DNA of 64,000 nucleotides, taken from contig CAJUPO010000001.1 of NCBI GenBank assembly GCA_910588145.1, positions 62,001 through 126,000 of the forward strand. Direction: 5' to 3'. Position numbers and translations under genes: made by a program. The stretch is from an uncultured Oscillospiraceae bacterium (GTDB lineage: Bacteria > Bacillota > Clostridia > Oscillospirales > Ruminococcaceae). A model generated the notes under the pieces. That model was not told the DNA's origin. It was given only the letters and a program-made list of their open reading frames with translations, and did not search any database. Below, one piece after another: positions 7,408 through 16,267 of this stretch. Position 1 is the stretch's first letter. Every line of letters starts with the position of its first letter.

Positions 7408-9210
7408 ATGTCACTGACTAAAAACCCCAATGTTTTAAAATGGGTTGACGAGGTAGTAGCTCTTACAAAACCTGATCAGGTAGTCTGGATTGACGGAAGT
7501 AAAGAGCAGCTTGAAGCTCTTAAGAAAGAAGCTATCTCAACAGGAGAAATGCAGGAACTTAACCAGGAAAAGCTTCCGGGTTGTCTGTATCACAGAACTC
7601 TTCCTAACGATGTTGCCAGAGTTGAAGACAGAACCTTTATCTGCTCCAAAAGAAAGGAAGATGCAGGTCCGACAAACAACTGGTGCGATCCTCAGGAAAT
7701 GTATGCAAAGCTTACACCTATGTACGACGGTGTTATGAAGGGAAGAACAATGTATGTTATTCCTTATTCAATGGGACCTATCGGTTCTCCTCTTGCTAAG
7801 GTAGGCGTTGAAGTTACAGATTCTATCTATGTTGTTCTCAACATGGACATTATGACAAGAATGGGCAAGCAGGCTTTTGAAAACCTCGGCGATACATCTA
7901 ACGATTTCGTTCGCTGCCTGCACTCAAAGGCTGATGTAGATCCTGAAAAGAGATACATCGTTCAGTTCCCGGAAGACAATGCAATCTGGTCTATCAATTC
8001 TGCTTACGGCGGTAACGTTCTTCTCGGCAAAAAGTGTTTCGCACTCAGAATCGCTTCCTATCAGGGTAAGAATGAAGGCTGGATGGCTGAGCATATGCTT
8101 ATCCTCGGCGTTAAGAAGCCTGACGGCGAAGTTAAATATATTACAGCTGCTTTCCCATCTGCTTGCGGAAAGACAAACCTTGCTATGCTTATTCCGCCGG
8201 AAGGCTATAAGAAGGACGGCTATGAAGTATTTACAGTAGGTGACGATATCGCTTGGATGAAGCAGGGCGAAGACGGCAGACTTTATGCTATCAATCCAGA
8301 AAACGGATTCTTCGGCGTTGCTCCTGGTACAAATGCTAAGTCCAACTACAATGCACTTGCTTCTACTATGAAGAATACTATCTTCACAAACGTTGCTATC
8401 AACGATGATGATAATACAGTTTGGTGGGAAGGTCTTGACAAGAATCCTCCTGAAAATGCAACTGAATGGAAGGGCGCTAAGGTAAACGGCAAGGAATATA
8501 CTGCTGAAGGCAATAAGCTTGCACATCCAAACTCAAGATTTACTGCTCCGGCTATTAACTGCCCATGCATTTCACCTGAGTTCAATAATCCGGAGGGCGT
8601 TCCGATTTCCGCTATTATCTTCGGCGGCAGACGTGCTTCTACAACTCCGCTTGTATATCAGTCATTTGACTGGACACACGGAACTTATATCGGTTCAGCT
8701 GTTTCTTCTGAAACAACAGCAGCGGCTACCGGCGCTGTCGGCGTTCTTCGTCATGATCCAATGGCTATGAAGCCGTTTATCGGTTACAATGTAGGCGATT
8801 ACTGGGCACACTGGCTCGCAATGGGCGAAAAGCTCGGCGATAAGGCTCCGAAGATATTCAATGTTAACTGGTTCAAGCAGGACGAAAACGGCAACTTTAT
8901 CTGGCCTGGTTTCGGCGACAATATGAGAGTTCTCGACTGGATCATCAAGAGATGTGAAGGAACAATTGAAGCTGATGAAACTGCTATCGGTTACCTTCCT
9001 AAGAAGGGCGATATTAATGTTGAAGGCATTGAAGATGAGGTTACTCCTGAAATTATGGATAAGCTTCTTGCAGTTGACAAGGATCTCTGGATCAAGGAAA
9101 TTGCAGAAATGCGCAGATACTACAAGGAAGATATTGCTGATAAGGGCGGTAATGTTCCGGCAGCTCTCGAAGCTCAGCTTGACGCTCTCGAAGCAAGACT
9201 TAACAAGTAA
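7408..9210 (+). CDS. pckA: Phosphoenolpyruvate carboxykinase (GTP)
   Basis: Interconverts oxaloacetate + GTP and PEP + CO2 + GDP. In fibre-fermenting gut bacteria it usually runs toward oxaloacetate as the first step to succinate (known of the group, inferred here). 600 residues, the size of the GTP class. The kinase-1a P-loop FPSACGKTNLAM carries the reactive Cys, followed by GDDIAWMK, the RRAST and TPLVYQSFDWTHG segments and FNVNWFK. The frame runs upstream to 7330, but AAGGAGG at 7394-7400 places the start at 7408. Codon use is strongly biased, with many GGC, AAG and CTT codons, unlike its neighbours, which suggests high expression. Confidence 0.96.
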   Translation: MSLTKNPNVLKWVDEVVALTKPDQVVWIDGSKEQLEALKKEAISTGEMQELNQEKLPGCLYHRTLPNDVARVEDRTFICSKRKEDAGPTNNWCDPQEMYAKLTPMYDGVMKGRTMYVIPYSMGPIGSPLAKVGVEVTDSIYVVLNMDIMTRMGKQAFENLGDTSNDFVRCLHSKADVDPEKRYIVQFPEDNAIWSINSAYGGNVLLGKKCFALRIASYQGKNEGWMAEHMLILGVKKPDGEVKYITAAFPSACGKTNLAMLIPPEGYKKDGYEVFTVGDDIAWMKQGEDGRLYAINPENGFFGVAPGTNAKSNYNALASTMKNTIFTNVAINDDDNTVWWEGLDKNPPENATEWKGAKVNGKEYTAEGNKLAHPNSRFTAPAINCPCISPEFNNPEGVPISAIIFGGRRASTTPLVYQSFDWTHGTYIGSAVSSETTAAATGAVGVLRHDPMAMKPFIGYNVGDYWAHWLAMGEKLGDKAPKIFNVNWFKQDENGNFIWPGFGDNMRVLDWIIKRCEGTIEADETAIGYLPKKGDINVEGIEDEVTPEIMDKLLAVDKDLWIKEIAEMRRYYKEDIADKGGNVPAALEAQLDALEARLNK

Positions 9211-9227
9211 TTTAATTACACTTAAAT

Positions 9228-9259
9228 AAAAAAAGTAGGTTTTAAACCTACTTTTTTTA
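9228..9259. terminator. Bidirectional intrinsic terminator after pckA
   Basis: The inverted repeat AAAGTAGGTTT / AAACCTACTTT is flanked by A and T runs on both sides. It serves pckA on the plus strand and the riboflavin operon on the minus strand. Confidence 0.9.
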
Positions 9260-9260
9260 T

Positions 9261-9914
9261 TTATATAATACTTTTTAAAGCCTCCGGTATCTGAGTAATG
9301 GAATCAACAATTATATCAGCGTTTCTCAGTTCATCACGGCTTCCATATCCGTAAGCACAGCCAATTGATTTTAGATTATGTTTTTCAGCTATCTGTAAAT
9401 CAAGGTATCTGTCGCCTATAACGATAAAATCACCGTCATAGTTATTTCTTATGGTTTCAAAAATCTCATACTTTGGTTTCATATTAAAATCGTCAGTGCA
9501 GTAGAATCCGGAAAAGAAACGGTCAAGCTTCATTGCTTTTTTATGCTCTTCCATATAATCATGCATACAATTGCTGAGAAAAATCATCCTGTATCCTTGC
9601 TCAGATAAAGTTTTTAGGGTTTCTTCTGTTCCGTCATAAAGTGACGCACGTCCTGTTCTGATGTCTGCAAGCATTGCATCACTTATTATTTTACTGCATT
9701 TTAGCATTTCATTGTCTGCAAGCTCAGGCATAAATTTTTCCCACATATCCTTAACCGACAGACCCAGATAGGCGGAAACTTCTTCGTCACTGTAATTTTT
9801 ATATTCTGCAAGACCTGATTCAGTCAGATATTTATATCCAACACGAAATGCCGGAACATAAATTTTAGCACAGTTGTGGAGAGTTCCGTCATAATCAAAA
9901 ATAAGATTTATCAT
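9261..9914 (-). CDS. HAD-superfamily phosphatase in the riboflavin operon
   Basis: 217 residues of HAD subfamily I: motif I DYDGTLHN near residues 7-14, motif II FLSNC, motif III Lys in PKYE, and motif IV VIGDRYLDLQIAE. A helical C1 cap lies between motifs I and II, as in phosphoglycolate-phosphatase-like proteins. The start overlaps the ribH stop by 4 bases (ATGA), so it is co-translated with ribH. That makes it a candidate for the dephosphorylation of 5-amino-6-(5-phosphoribitylamino)uracil, a step not covered by RibD, RibH or RibE. This is inference from position. Confidence 0.8.
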   Translation of the reverse strand: MINLIFDYDGTLHNCAKIYVPAFRVGYKYLTESGLAEYKNYSDEEVSAYLGLSVKDMWEKFMPELADNEMLKCSKIISDAMLADIRTGRASLYDGTEETLKTLSEQGYRMIFLSNCMHDYMEEHKKAMKLDRFFSGFYCTDDFNMKPKYEIFETIRNNYDGDFIVIGDRYLDLQIAEKHNLKSIGCAYGYGSRDELRNADIIVDSITQIPEALKSII

Positions 9915-10378
9915 GATTCAATTTCCCTTATAAGATTAACCATTTCAATTGCACCTAAAGCACAGTCATATCCCTTATTGCCTGCCTTTGTACCTGCACG
10001 TTCGATGGCCTGTTCAATATTTTCAGTTGTGATTACGCCGAACATAACCGGAATATCTGAGTTCAGGGAAACATTTGCAATACCCTTAGAAACTTCACTG
10101 CAAACGTAGTCATAATGAGTAGTTGAGCCTCTGATAACAGCTCCCAGACATATGATAGCGTCATACTTACCGCTTTTAGCCATTTTTGAAGCTATAAGCG
10201 GTATTTCAAATGCTCCCGGAACCCATGCAACTTCAATATCATCATTTTTTACATTATGCCTTTCAAGACCGTCGATTGCTCCGCTGAGAAGCTTGGAGGT
10301 AATAAATTCATTGAATCTTGCAGCTACAATGCCGATTTTAATATTTTCCGATACAACTTTTCCTTCATAAGTTTTCAT
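9911..10378 (-). CDS. ribH: 6,7-dimethyl-8-ribityllumazine synthase
   Basis: Condenses the ribitylaminouracil with dihydroxybutanone phosphate. 155 residues with family landmarks: IGIVAARFNEFIT at the N-terminus, WVPGAFEIPL, the substrate loop CLGAVIRGSTTHYDYVC, and FGVITTENIEQA with the following RAGTKAGNKG. Fourth gene of the rib operon, 18 bases after ribBA. Confidence 0.97.
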   Translation of the reverse strand: MKTYEGKVVSENIKIGIVAARFNEFITSKLLSGAIDGLERHNVKNDDIEVAWVPGAFEIPLIASKMAKSGKYDAIICLGAVIRGSTTHYDYVCSEVSKGIANVSLNSDIPVMFGVITTENIEQAIERAGTKAGNKGYDCALGAIEMVNLIREIES

Positions 10379-10396
10379 TTTAATTTGCTCCTTTTA

Positions 10397-11596
10397 TCAA
10401 TAATTTAAAATATGTCCCATTTTATTTTGCTTAGTCTTCAGGTAAAATTCATCATATTCTGTTGCTTCCATCTGAATGGGTACTCTTTTCTTAATTTCAA
10501 GTCCGAAGTCTGAAAGACCTTCTATTTTCAGTGGATTATTAGTAAGCAGATTCATGGATTTTACACCTAAATCACGCAATATCTGAGCTCCTATGTAGTA
10601 TTCTCTCAAATCCTCGTCAAAGCCAAGAGCGAGATTAGCTTCACAGGTATCAAGTCCTTTATCCTGAAGCTCATATGCCTTTAATTTATTAATAAGACCG
10701 ATACCTCTGCCTTCCTGGCGCAGATAAAGGAGAATACCTCTTCCTTGTTTTTCTATTTGAGTCATAGCAGCAGCAAACTGCTGTCCGCAGTCGCACCTTA
10801 TTGAGCCAAATGCATCGCCGGTTAGGCATTCGGAGTGAACACGGCATAGTATATCTTCACCGTTTCCGATTTCACCTTTAACAAGGGCAACATGGTGCTC
10901 TCCGTTAAGCTTGTTAACGTAACCGTATGCCTTGAAGTTTCCGTATTTAGTAGGCATTTTTGTTACTGCTGCCTGTTCCACGAGCTTGTCATTTACTTTT
11001 CTGTATTGCTGCAATGCTTTAATAGTAATGAATTTTAAATTAAATTTCTGAGCCATTTCTATTAATTCCGGAGTTCTCATCATTGTGCCGTCGTCACGCA
11101 TGATCTCACAGCAAAGACCGCATTCCTTAAGCCCTGCAAGCTTCATAAGATCAACGGTAGCTTCTGTATGACCGTTTCTCTCAAGTACGCCGTTTTTCTT
11201 TGCAAGCAGTGGAAACATATGTCCAGGTCGTCTGAAATCTTCTGGTTTTGCATCTTCGGAAACACATTTCATTGCTGTTACAGAGCGTTCAGCGGCAGAT
11301 ATACCGGTTGTAGTGCTGACATGGTCAATTGAAACGGTAAACGCAGTTTCGTGATTATCAGTATTACAGTCCACCATTTGGGGAAGCTTCAGTTTTTTTA
11401 TGTACGCCTCACTCATAGGCATACAGATAAGACCCTTAGCGTGCATTGCCATAAAATTTACATTTTCAGTAGTAGCAAATTCAGCAGCACAAATAAGGTC
11501 ACCTTCATTTTCCCTGTTGTCATCATCAGTTACAAGGATAAGCTTTCCACAGCGCAGGTCTTCAAGAGCTTCTTCTATTTTGCTGTATTCAAACAT
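10397..11596 (-). CDS. ribBA: Bifunctional DHBP synthase / GTP cyclohydrolase II
   Basis: 399 residues. The N-terminal half (about 1-200) is RibB (DHBP synthase), with DDDNRENEGDLICAAEF and GHMFPLLAK plus the acidic loop. The C-terminal half (about 205-399) is RibA, with the Zn Cys cluster in HSECLTGDAFGSIRCDCG, YLRQEGRGIGL and the DxxxxNPxK-type stretch LLTNNPLKI. It supplies both branches of riboflavin synthesis. Start at 11596 has an AGGAGG site. It follows ribE by 14 bases. Confidence 0.96.
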   Translation of the reverse strand: MFEYSKIEEALEDLRCGKLILVTDDDNRENEGDLICAAEFATTENVNFMAMHAKGLICMPMSEAYIKKLKLPQMVDCNTDNHETAFTVSIDHVSTTTGISAAERSVTAMKCVSEDAKPEDFRRPGHMFPLLAKKNGVLERNGHTEATVDLMKLAGLKECGLCCEIMRDDGTMMRTPELIEMAQKFNLKFITIKALQQYRKVNDKLVEQAAVTKMPTKYGNFKAYGYVNKLNGEHHVALVKGEIGNGEDILCRVHSECLTGDAFGSIRCDCGQQFAAAMTQIEKQGRGILLYLRQEGRGIGLINKLKAYELQDKGLDTCEANLALGFDEDLREYYIGAQILRDLGVKSMNLLTNNPLKIEGLSDFGLEIKKRVPIQMEATEYDEFYLKTKQNKMGHILNY

Positions 11597-11610
11597 TTTT
11601 ATTTCCTCCT

Positions 11611-12258
11611 TTAGAATCCATATTTGGCAAGAAAACCGGCGGTTATTCCGCTTTGTCTATTTTCTTCAGGTTTATTTGATAAAAGCTGTTCAACATACTT
11701 TCCGATCATATCGTTTTCAAGATTAACGATACTTCCTTCCTTTTTTTCTGACAGAACAGTTTCTTTTATAGTGTGTGGTATTATTGAAACTTTAAAGCTT
11801 TCTGAGTCAGTCTCCGTAACAGTAAGGCTGATTCCGTCAATGGCGACAGAACCTTTTTCTATGATATATTTTGTTATTTTGGGAGACGCAGTTATCCTAT
11901 AAATAACAGCGTTTCCGTCTTTTTTTATATCTGATATTATACCTGTTCCGTCTACATGACCGGCGACAATGTGACCGCCGAATCTGCCGTTTGCAGCCAT
12001 AGCTCTTTCCAGATTTACGTGACTGCCTGATTTAAGTTGAGCAAGCGAACTCCTGGAAAAGGTTTCATTCATCACATCGGCTTTAAATGTATTGCCCTTT
12101 ATTTCAGAAGCTGTAAGGCAAACTCCGTTGACCGCAACACTGTCACCAAGCTTCAGATCTTCAAATATTTTATTGGCGCTTATGATAATATGGGCCTCAG
12201 CAGAACTTTTAGTAACTGAAAGAACAGTACCCATTTCTTCAATTATACCGGTAAACAT
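11611..12258 (-). CDS. ribE: Riboflavin synthase, alpha chain
   Basis: Dismutates two lumazine molecules to riboflavin. 215 residues in two homologous lumazine-binding barrels: opening MFTGIIEEMG, first barrel GDSVAVNGVCLTA, FGGHIVAGHVDGTG, and second barrel KGSVAIDGISLTV with VSIIPHTI. The ATG directly follows the ribD stop codon and uses GGAGGG inside the ribD end. ribE is used here for the alpha synthase; some annotations use ribC. Confidence 0.95.
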   Translation of the reverse strand: MFTGIIEEMGTVLSVTKSSAEAHIIISANKIFEDLKLGDSVAVNGVCLTASEIKGNTFKADVMNETFSRSSLAQLKSGSHVNLERAMAANGRFGGHIVAGHVDGTGIISDIKKDGNAVIYRITASPKITKYIIEKGSVAIDGISLTVTETDSESFKVSIIPHTIKETVLSEKKEGSIVNLENDMIGKYVEQLLSNKPEENRQSGITAGFLAKYGF

Positions 12259-13341
12259 TTATTTTACCCTCCATTCGAGCAATATATCATCATCAATAAT
12301 GGTTATTTCCGGCTGTGAGAGCATAAATGCTTCAGATGGAACTGTTACTCCTGTACCCTCAACCGGAGTTTTAGAAGATTCGCCCCCGAATATTTTAGGA
12401 GCTATATAGGCTTGAATCTTGTTTACAATTCCGGCTTTAAGAGCGCTGTAATTGAGCGTTCCGCCGCCTTCTAAAAGAATACTGTCAATATTCATTGCTC
12501 CCAATTTTTTCATAAGGTCATTAAGATCGATATGTCCGTTTTTTTCAGATGTATATATAATTTGAACTCCCTTTTTTCTGAAAAGATCTGCATTTTCTGT
12601 ACCCTCAAGGCAAGCGGCAATTGTTGGTATTTCATTTGCAGTTTTAATTATATTGCAGTCAATGGGTATTCTCAATTTACTGTCGCATATAATCCTTATG
12701 GGATTGTGGCCGTTTTCTATCCGGCAGCTTAGCATTGGATCATCTTTTAGTATAGTACCTGCACCAACCATTATACCTGTATGCTTCATTCGATTAAAGT
12801 GTACATGATTTCTTGCTTTTTCACCGGTTATCCATTTGGATTTTCCGGTATGACAAGCAATTTTTCCATCAGCTGTCATAGCATATTTCATGGTAACAAA
12901 AGGTGTGCGGTGTGTAATATAGTGAAAGAATATTTCATTAAGCTTATCACATTCTTCTTTTAAAACATTGGTTTCCACTTCGATACCATGGCTTTTCAGA
13001 ACTTCAACGCCTTTGCCTGCAACGAGAGGATTAGGATCATCTGAACCTATATAAACCTTTTTTATGCCGCTGTTAATAATTGCCTCAGTACACGGCGGAG
13101 TTTTTCCGTAATGACAGCATGGTTCAAGGGTTACATAAATTTCTGCCCCCTGCAAGCCTTCGCTGCATTTATTAATAGCATTTCGTTCAGCATGAAATTC
13201 ACCGTATTTATGGTGATAATCACTGCTTATTATTTTACCGTTTTTTACAATAACAGCGCCTACAAGCGGATTCGGACTGACAAATCCAATGCCCTTTTTG
13301 GCTTCTTCAACAGCAAGTTTCATATAATCAGATTTGGTCAT
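12259..13341 (-). CDS. ribD: Riboflavin deaminase/reductase
   Basis: 360 residues. The deaminase domain (about 1-145) has the Zn motifs FHAERNAI and TLEPCCHYGKTPPCTEAI. The reductase domain (about 148-360) has MKYAMTADGKIA, a TGEKAR loop, MVGAGTILKDDP and LLEGGGTLNYSAL. It acts on the pyrimidine product of GTP cyclohydrolase II. First gene of the operon, downstream of the FMN riboswitch; CGGAGG lies 8 bases before the ATG. Confidence 0.96.
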   Translation of the reverse strand: MTKSDYMKLAVEEAKKGIGFVSPNPLVGAVIVKNGKIISSDYHHKYGEFHAERNAINKCSEGLQGAEIYVTLEPCCHYGKTPPCTEAIINSGIKKVYIGSDDPNPLVAGKGVEVLKSHGIEVETNVLKEECDKLNEIFFHYITHRTPFVTMKYAMTADGKIACHTGKSKWITGEKARNHVHFNRMKHTGIMVGAGTILKDDPMLSCRIENGHNPIRIICDSKLRIPIDCNIIKTANEIPTIAACLEGTENADLFRKKGVQIIYTSEKNGHIDLNDLMKKLGAMNIDSILLEGGGTLNYSALKAGIVNKIQAYIAPKIFGGESSKTPVEGTGVTVPSEAFMLSQPEITIIDDDILLEWRVK

Positions 13342-13360
13342 GCTAAGCCTCCGTATAAAT

Positions 13361-13388
13361 AAAAAATCCCGACGCCGAATGCATCAGG
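13361..13388 (-). terminator. Riboswitch-controlled intrinsic terminator before ribD
   Basis: On the minus strand CCTGATGC (loop ATTCG) pairs with GCGTCGGG, using G-U pairs, and is followed by TTTTTT at 13361-13366. A separate long hairpin (about 13396-13442) lies between it and the aptamer and could act in the switch. Confidence 0.8.
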
Positions 13389-13446
13389 ACCAATAATCAA
13401 CCTAAACCGTATGCAAAAGCATAACAGCAGGTTTAAAAAGCATTAT

Positions 13447-13558
13447 TGTATCTTCTTTCATCCAGACTTTACTGTCGGTACCGGAATTACACCGGATCAT
13501 GCCTTATGGCTCGCGGACTTTACCGCCGGTAGGGAAATTAACCCTGCCCTGAAGATTA
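13447..13558 (-). ncRNA. FMN riboswitch (RFN element)
   Basis: The minus strand carries the RFN conserved blocks in order: TCAGGGCAGGGT, CCGGCGGTAAAGTCCGCGAG, GATCCGGTG, CCGACAGTAAAGTCTGGATG and AAAGAAGAT. P1 closes through AATCTTC (13552-13558) and GAAGAT (13450-13455). FMN binding is expected to promote the downstream terminator and shut off ribD-ribE-ribBA-ribH-HAD. Confidence 0.97.
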
Positions 13559-13573
13559 AATTTTATTAATTTG

Positions 13574-13602
13574 ATTATATCATGTTTTTTTTTCTTTGTC
13601 AA
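13574..13602 (-). promoter_or_regulatory. Sigma-A promoter of the riboflavin operon
   Basis: On the minus strand TTGACA (13602-13597), 17 bases, TATAAT (13579-13574). Initiation near 13567 places the riboswitch at the very start of the transcript. Confidence 0.9.
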
Positions 13603-13630
13603 CAGTTATAATAATTATTGTTAAAAGTTA

Positions 13631-13659
13631 TGGACAAACTGTAAAATATGTGGTATAAT
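13631..13659 (+). promoter_or_regulatory. Sigma-A promoter of the Nudix gene
   Basis: TGGACA at 13631-13636, 17-base spacer, TATAAT at 13654-13659. The gene starts 36 bases downstream, with AAAGGA before the ATG. Confidence 0.85.
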
Positions 13660-13694
13660 ATGAGCAATAACAACTTAAAGAAAGGAAATATGAT

Positions 13695-14108
13695 ATGCTT
13701 CATGAGAAATCCTGCGGAGCAATAGTTTATCGCAAATTTCACGGTAATACAGAAATTTTGCTGATAAAACACGTTAACAGCGGTCACTGGTCCTTTCCAA
13801 AAGGACATGTGGAAGGAAATGAAACTGAGCTTGAAACAGCTCGAAGAGAAATCAAGGAAGAAACCGGTTTAGAGGTTATCTTGGATTCTTCTTTCAGAGA
13901 AACGGTTTCATATTCTCCGAAAAAGGATACACAGAAAGTCGTTGTTTATTTTCTTGCCAAAGCCAGAAACTTTGACTTTACGCCTCAGATAGAGGAAATT
14001 GCCGATATTAAATGGGTGGATATCGGATATGCTTATAATATATTGACTTATGAAAATGATAAGGTTATTGTTAATAAGGCAAAAAGCGCTATAAAAGAGA
14101 GAGTCTGA
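13695..14108 (+). CDS. Nudix hydrolase, Ap4A/NTP-hydrolase type
   Basis: 137 residues. The complete Nudix box runs from GHVEGNE through REIKEETGLEV (about residues 35-58), with all metal-binding Glu residues present. The N-terminal KSCGAIVYR and the GHWSFPKGH approach to the box are characteristic of bis(5'-nucleosyl)-tetraphosphatase-like Nudix proteins. Substrate cannot be read from sequence alone. It is monocistronic, divergent from the rib operon. Confidence 0.88.
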   Translation: MLHEKSCGAIVYRKFHGNTEILLIKHVNSGHWSFPKGHVEGNETELETARREIKEETGLEVILDSSFRETVSYSPKKDTQKVVVYFLAKARNFDFTPQIEEIADIKWVDIGYAYNILTYENDKVIVNKAKSAIKERV

Positions 14109-14127
14109 ATTTTTTATATTTTAAAAC

Positions 14128-14160
14128 AAAAAAAGACTAAGATTAATCTTAGTCTTTTAT
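14128..14160. terminator. Bidirectional intrinsic terminator
   Basis: A perfect 14-bp inverted repeat (AAAAGACTAAGATT and its complement, no loop bases between) with flanking A and T runs, between the convergent Nudix and permease genes. Confidence 0.9.
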
Positions 14161-14164
14161 TATT

Positions 14165-15367
14165 TTAATTGCTTTCGGCCGAAGGGGAATTGTCATCTTC
14201 TGTATCAAGCTTTTCCTTTACCATAGCGTATAAGATAGAAACTATTGGAACGCCGACGATCATTCCCAATACGCCGCCGAGTCCTCCGCCAACGGTAATA
14301 GCTGCAAGAACCCACAATGCAGGCAGACCGACGGAATTTCCTACTACCTTAGGATAAATAAGATTTGAATCTATCTGCTGAATTACGATGACAAAAACAA
14401 CAAACCAAATTGCATGAATAGGATTTACAATCAGCAGCAGAAGTACGCACGGAACTGTACCCAAAATAGGACCAGCAATCGGTATCATATTAGTTATGCC
14501 GATAATAACGCTTATTAGCGGAGCATATTCAAACCGCAGTATAGTCATTCCGAAGAAACACAGTATTCCAAGGATAACAGCTTCAGTAAGCTGACCGGAT
14601 ATAAAATTGGAAAAGGTATCGTATGCCATGGTCATAACCTTTTCAAATTTTCTATATTTTTCTTCCTTAAGCAATGACTTGCTTATTGTTCTTGCGTGCC
14701 TTTTAAGATTAGTTTTATCCATAAGGATATAAACGGAAAAGACGCAGCCCAAAACTATATCAACTATAATGCTGATTATGCTGGAAGTGATATTAAGGGT
14801 TTTGGATATAACGGTTGGGATATAATCGGACAGTGATGAAAGCTTTGTATTAAGCTGTTCTATAAATGCGTCAAGGTCTATTTTTGAGCCTATAAGCTCA
14901 TTTAATCTGAATTTGTTTGAGTTAAAAATTCTGGTTAGGTTTTCTGCATAATTGTTTATATTATCCTTAAACAACACGAAGCTGTTTGAGATCTGAGGAA
15001 CGATAAAACAAATTATACCAGCAAGTATCGCAATAGTGATCAAATATGTTGTCAGGCATGCACACACAAAAGGCGCCTTGCCGGAAGACATTTTTATATG
15101 TTTCCTGTTTCTTTTGGAAGAAGAAATATTTTTTATACTGGCAAAAAGCTTTCTAAACCTTATATGGAAAAAGTTAACAGGTCTGTTAAGGGCAAAAGCT
15201 ATTACACAGCCTAAAATAATGGGGCGTAAAATGTTCAGGATTTTAGAAATAATTGAAAAAAAGCCTTCATACCTCAGGATTACAAATGCGATAATGATTA
15301 ATACCGCTCCGCTGTAAACAATTGTTTTTGCTAAGCGGTTATTTTGGAATGAGAATTTTTTGTTCAT
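14165..15367 (-). CDS. AI-2E family (PerM/YdiK-like) membrane permease
   Basis: About 400 residues, polytopic. Two helices near residues 15-55 are followed by a basic loop, a third helix, a long amphipathic central region (about 120-200), and four or more C-terminal helices with the family-typical PIAGPILGTVPC and IQQIDSNLIYPKVVGNSVGL stretch. Members include the Na+/H+ antiporter and autoinducer exporter branches; the substrate here is unknown. GTG at 15373 is possible, but the GAGG spacing favours ATG at 15367. It lies 41 bases after nadC and may be co-transcribed. Confidence 0.88.
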   Translation of the reverse strand: MNKKFSFQNNRLAKTIVYSGAVLIIIAFVILRYEGFFSIISKILNILRPIILGCVIAFALNRPVNFFHIRFRKLFASIKNISSSKRNRKHIKMSSGKAPFVCACLTTYLITIAILAGIICFIVPQISNSFVLFKDNINNYAENLTRIFNSNKFRLNELIGSKIDLDAFIEQLNTKLSSLSDYIPTVISKTLNITSSIISIIVDIVLGCVFSVYILMDKTNLKRHARTISKSLLKEEKYRKFEKVMTMAYDTFSNFISGQLTEAVILGILCFFGMTILRFEYAPLISVIIGITNMIPIAGPILGTVPCVLLLLIVNPIHAIWFVVFVIVIQQIDSNLIYPKVVGNSVGLPALWVLAAITVGGGLGGVLGMIVGVPIVSILYAMVKEKLDTEDDNSPSAESN

Positions 15368-15408
15368 GAACACCTCGCATATAATGTTTTTTATCTGATA
15401 TTATTCCC

Positions 15409-16251
15409 TTATTTTACGGTTTTAATTCTCATGGAAATGTCAAAGCATTTTACAGAATGAGTAAGTGCGCCGAGAGAAATTATATCAACGCCGGTAAGTG
15501 CTGTTTCTCTTAAATTTTCCAAAGTAATGTTTCCGGAGGCTTCTAAAAGAGCACGTCCTGCGGTGATCTCGACAGCTTTTTTCATATCGTCCGGCGTCAT
15601 ATTGTCAAGCATAATGACTTCACACTTGTTATCGAGCGCCTCTTGAAGTTCTTCAAAATTGCGGACTTCAACTTCCGTTTTTACCATATGACCGCATTTT
15701 TCTCTGAGTGCGGTAACAGCGCCTGTAATTGAACCGTAAGCGTCTATATGATTATCCTTAAGCATTGCTCCGTCAGAAAGATTAAAACGGTGATTTCTGC
15801 CTCCGCCCATTGTCACGGCATATTTCTGGAGCGCTCTCAGTCCCGGCAGAGTTTTTCTTGTATCAGTAATCTTGGCATTTGTTCCTTCAGCGAGCTTAAC
15901 GCATTTATTTGTTGCGGTAGCAATGCCGGACATATGCTGAAGAATATTAAGAGCTGTTCTTTCACCCTTTAAAAGTGTTTTAGTACTGCCGCTGAGATTA
16001 GCTATAATATCACCTTTTTTTACGTATGAACCGTCCTTTATCAGTATTTCGCCTGATACATTTCCGCCGGCAAGTTCGAAAACTCTCATAGCAATATCAA
16101 TTCCGCAAAGAACGCCGTCGTCTTTAGCAATAAAATATGCACTGCTAAGGTGTCCGTCAGGAATCAGATTATCAGTTGTCACGTCAATATAGTTTATGTC
16201 CTCAGACAGGGCCGTATTAATAATATTGTCTGTATAAATTTGATTAAGCAT
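15409..16251 (-). CDS. nadC: Nicotinate-nucleotide pyrophosphorylase (carboxylating)
   Basis: Converts quinolinate and PRPP to nicotinate mononucleotide. 280 residues. Visible are EDINYIDVTTDNLIP at the N-terminus, LNILQHMSGIAT, TRKTLPGLRALQKYAVTMGG with the conserved RKT, HRFNLSDGAMLKDNH, EVEVRNFEELQEAL and SGNITLENLR. The frame continues to 16308, but that extension lies inside nadB and has no matching family sequence. The chosen ATG has AAAGGA upstream, 16 bases after the nadB stop. Confidence 0.95.
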   Translation of the reverse strand: MLNQIYTDNIINTALSEDINYIDVTTDNLIPDGHLSSAYFIAKDDGVLCGIDIAMRVFELAGGNVSGEILIKDGSYVKKGDIIANLSGSTKTLLKGERTALNILQHMSGIATATNKCVKLAEGTNAKITDTRKTLPGLRALQKYAVTMGGGRNHRFNLSDGAMLKDNHIDAYGSITGAVTALREKCGHMVKTEVEVRNFEELQEALDNKCEVIMLDNMTPDDMKKAVEITAGRALLEASGNITLENLRETALTGVDIISLGALTHSVKCFDISMRIKTVK

Positions 16252-16267
16252 AAAATTTATAATCCTT

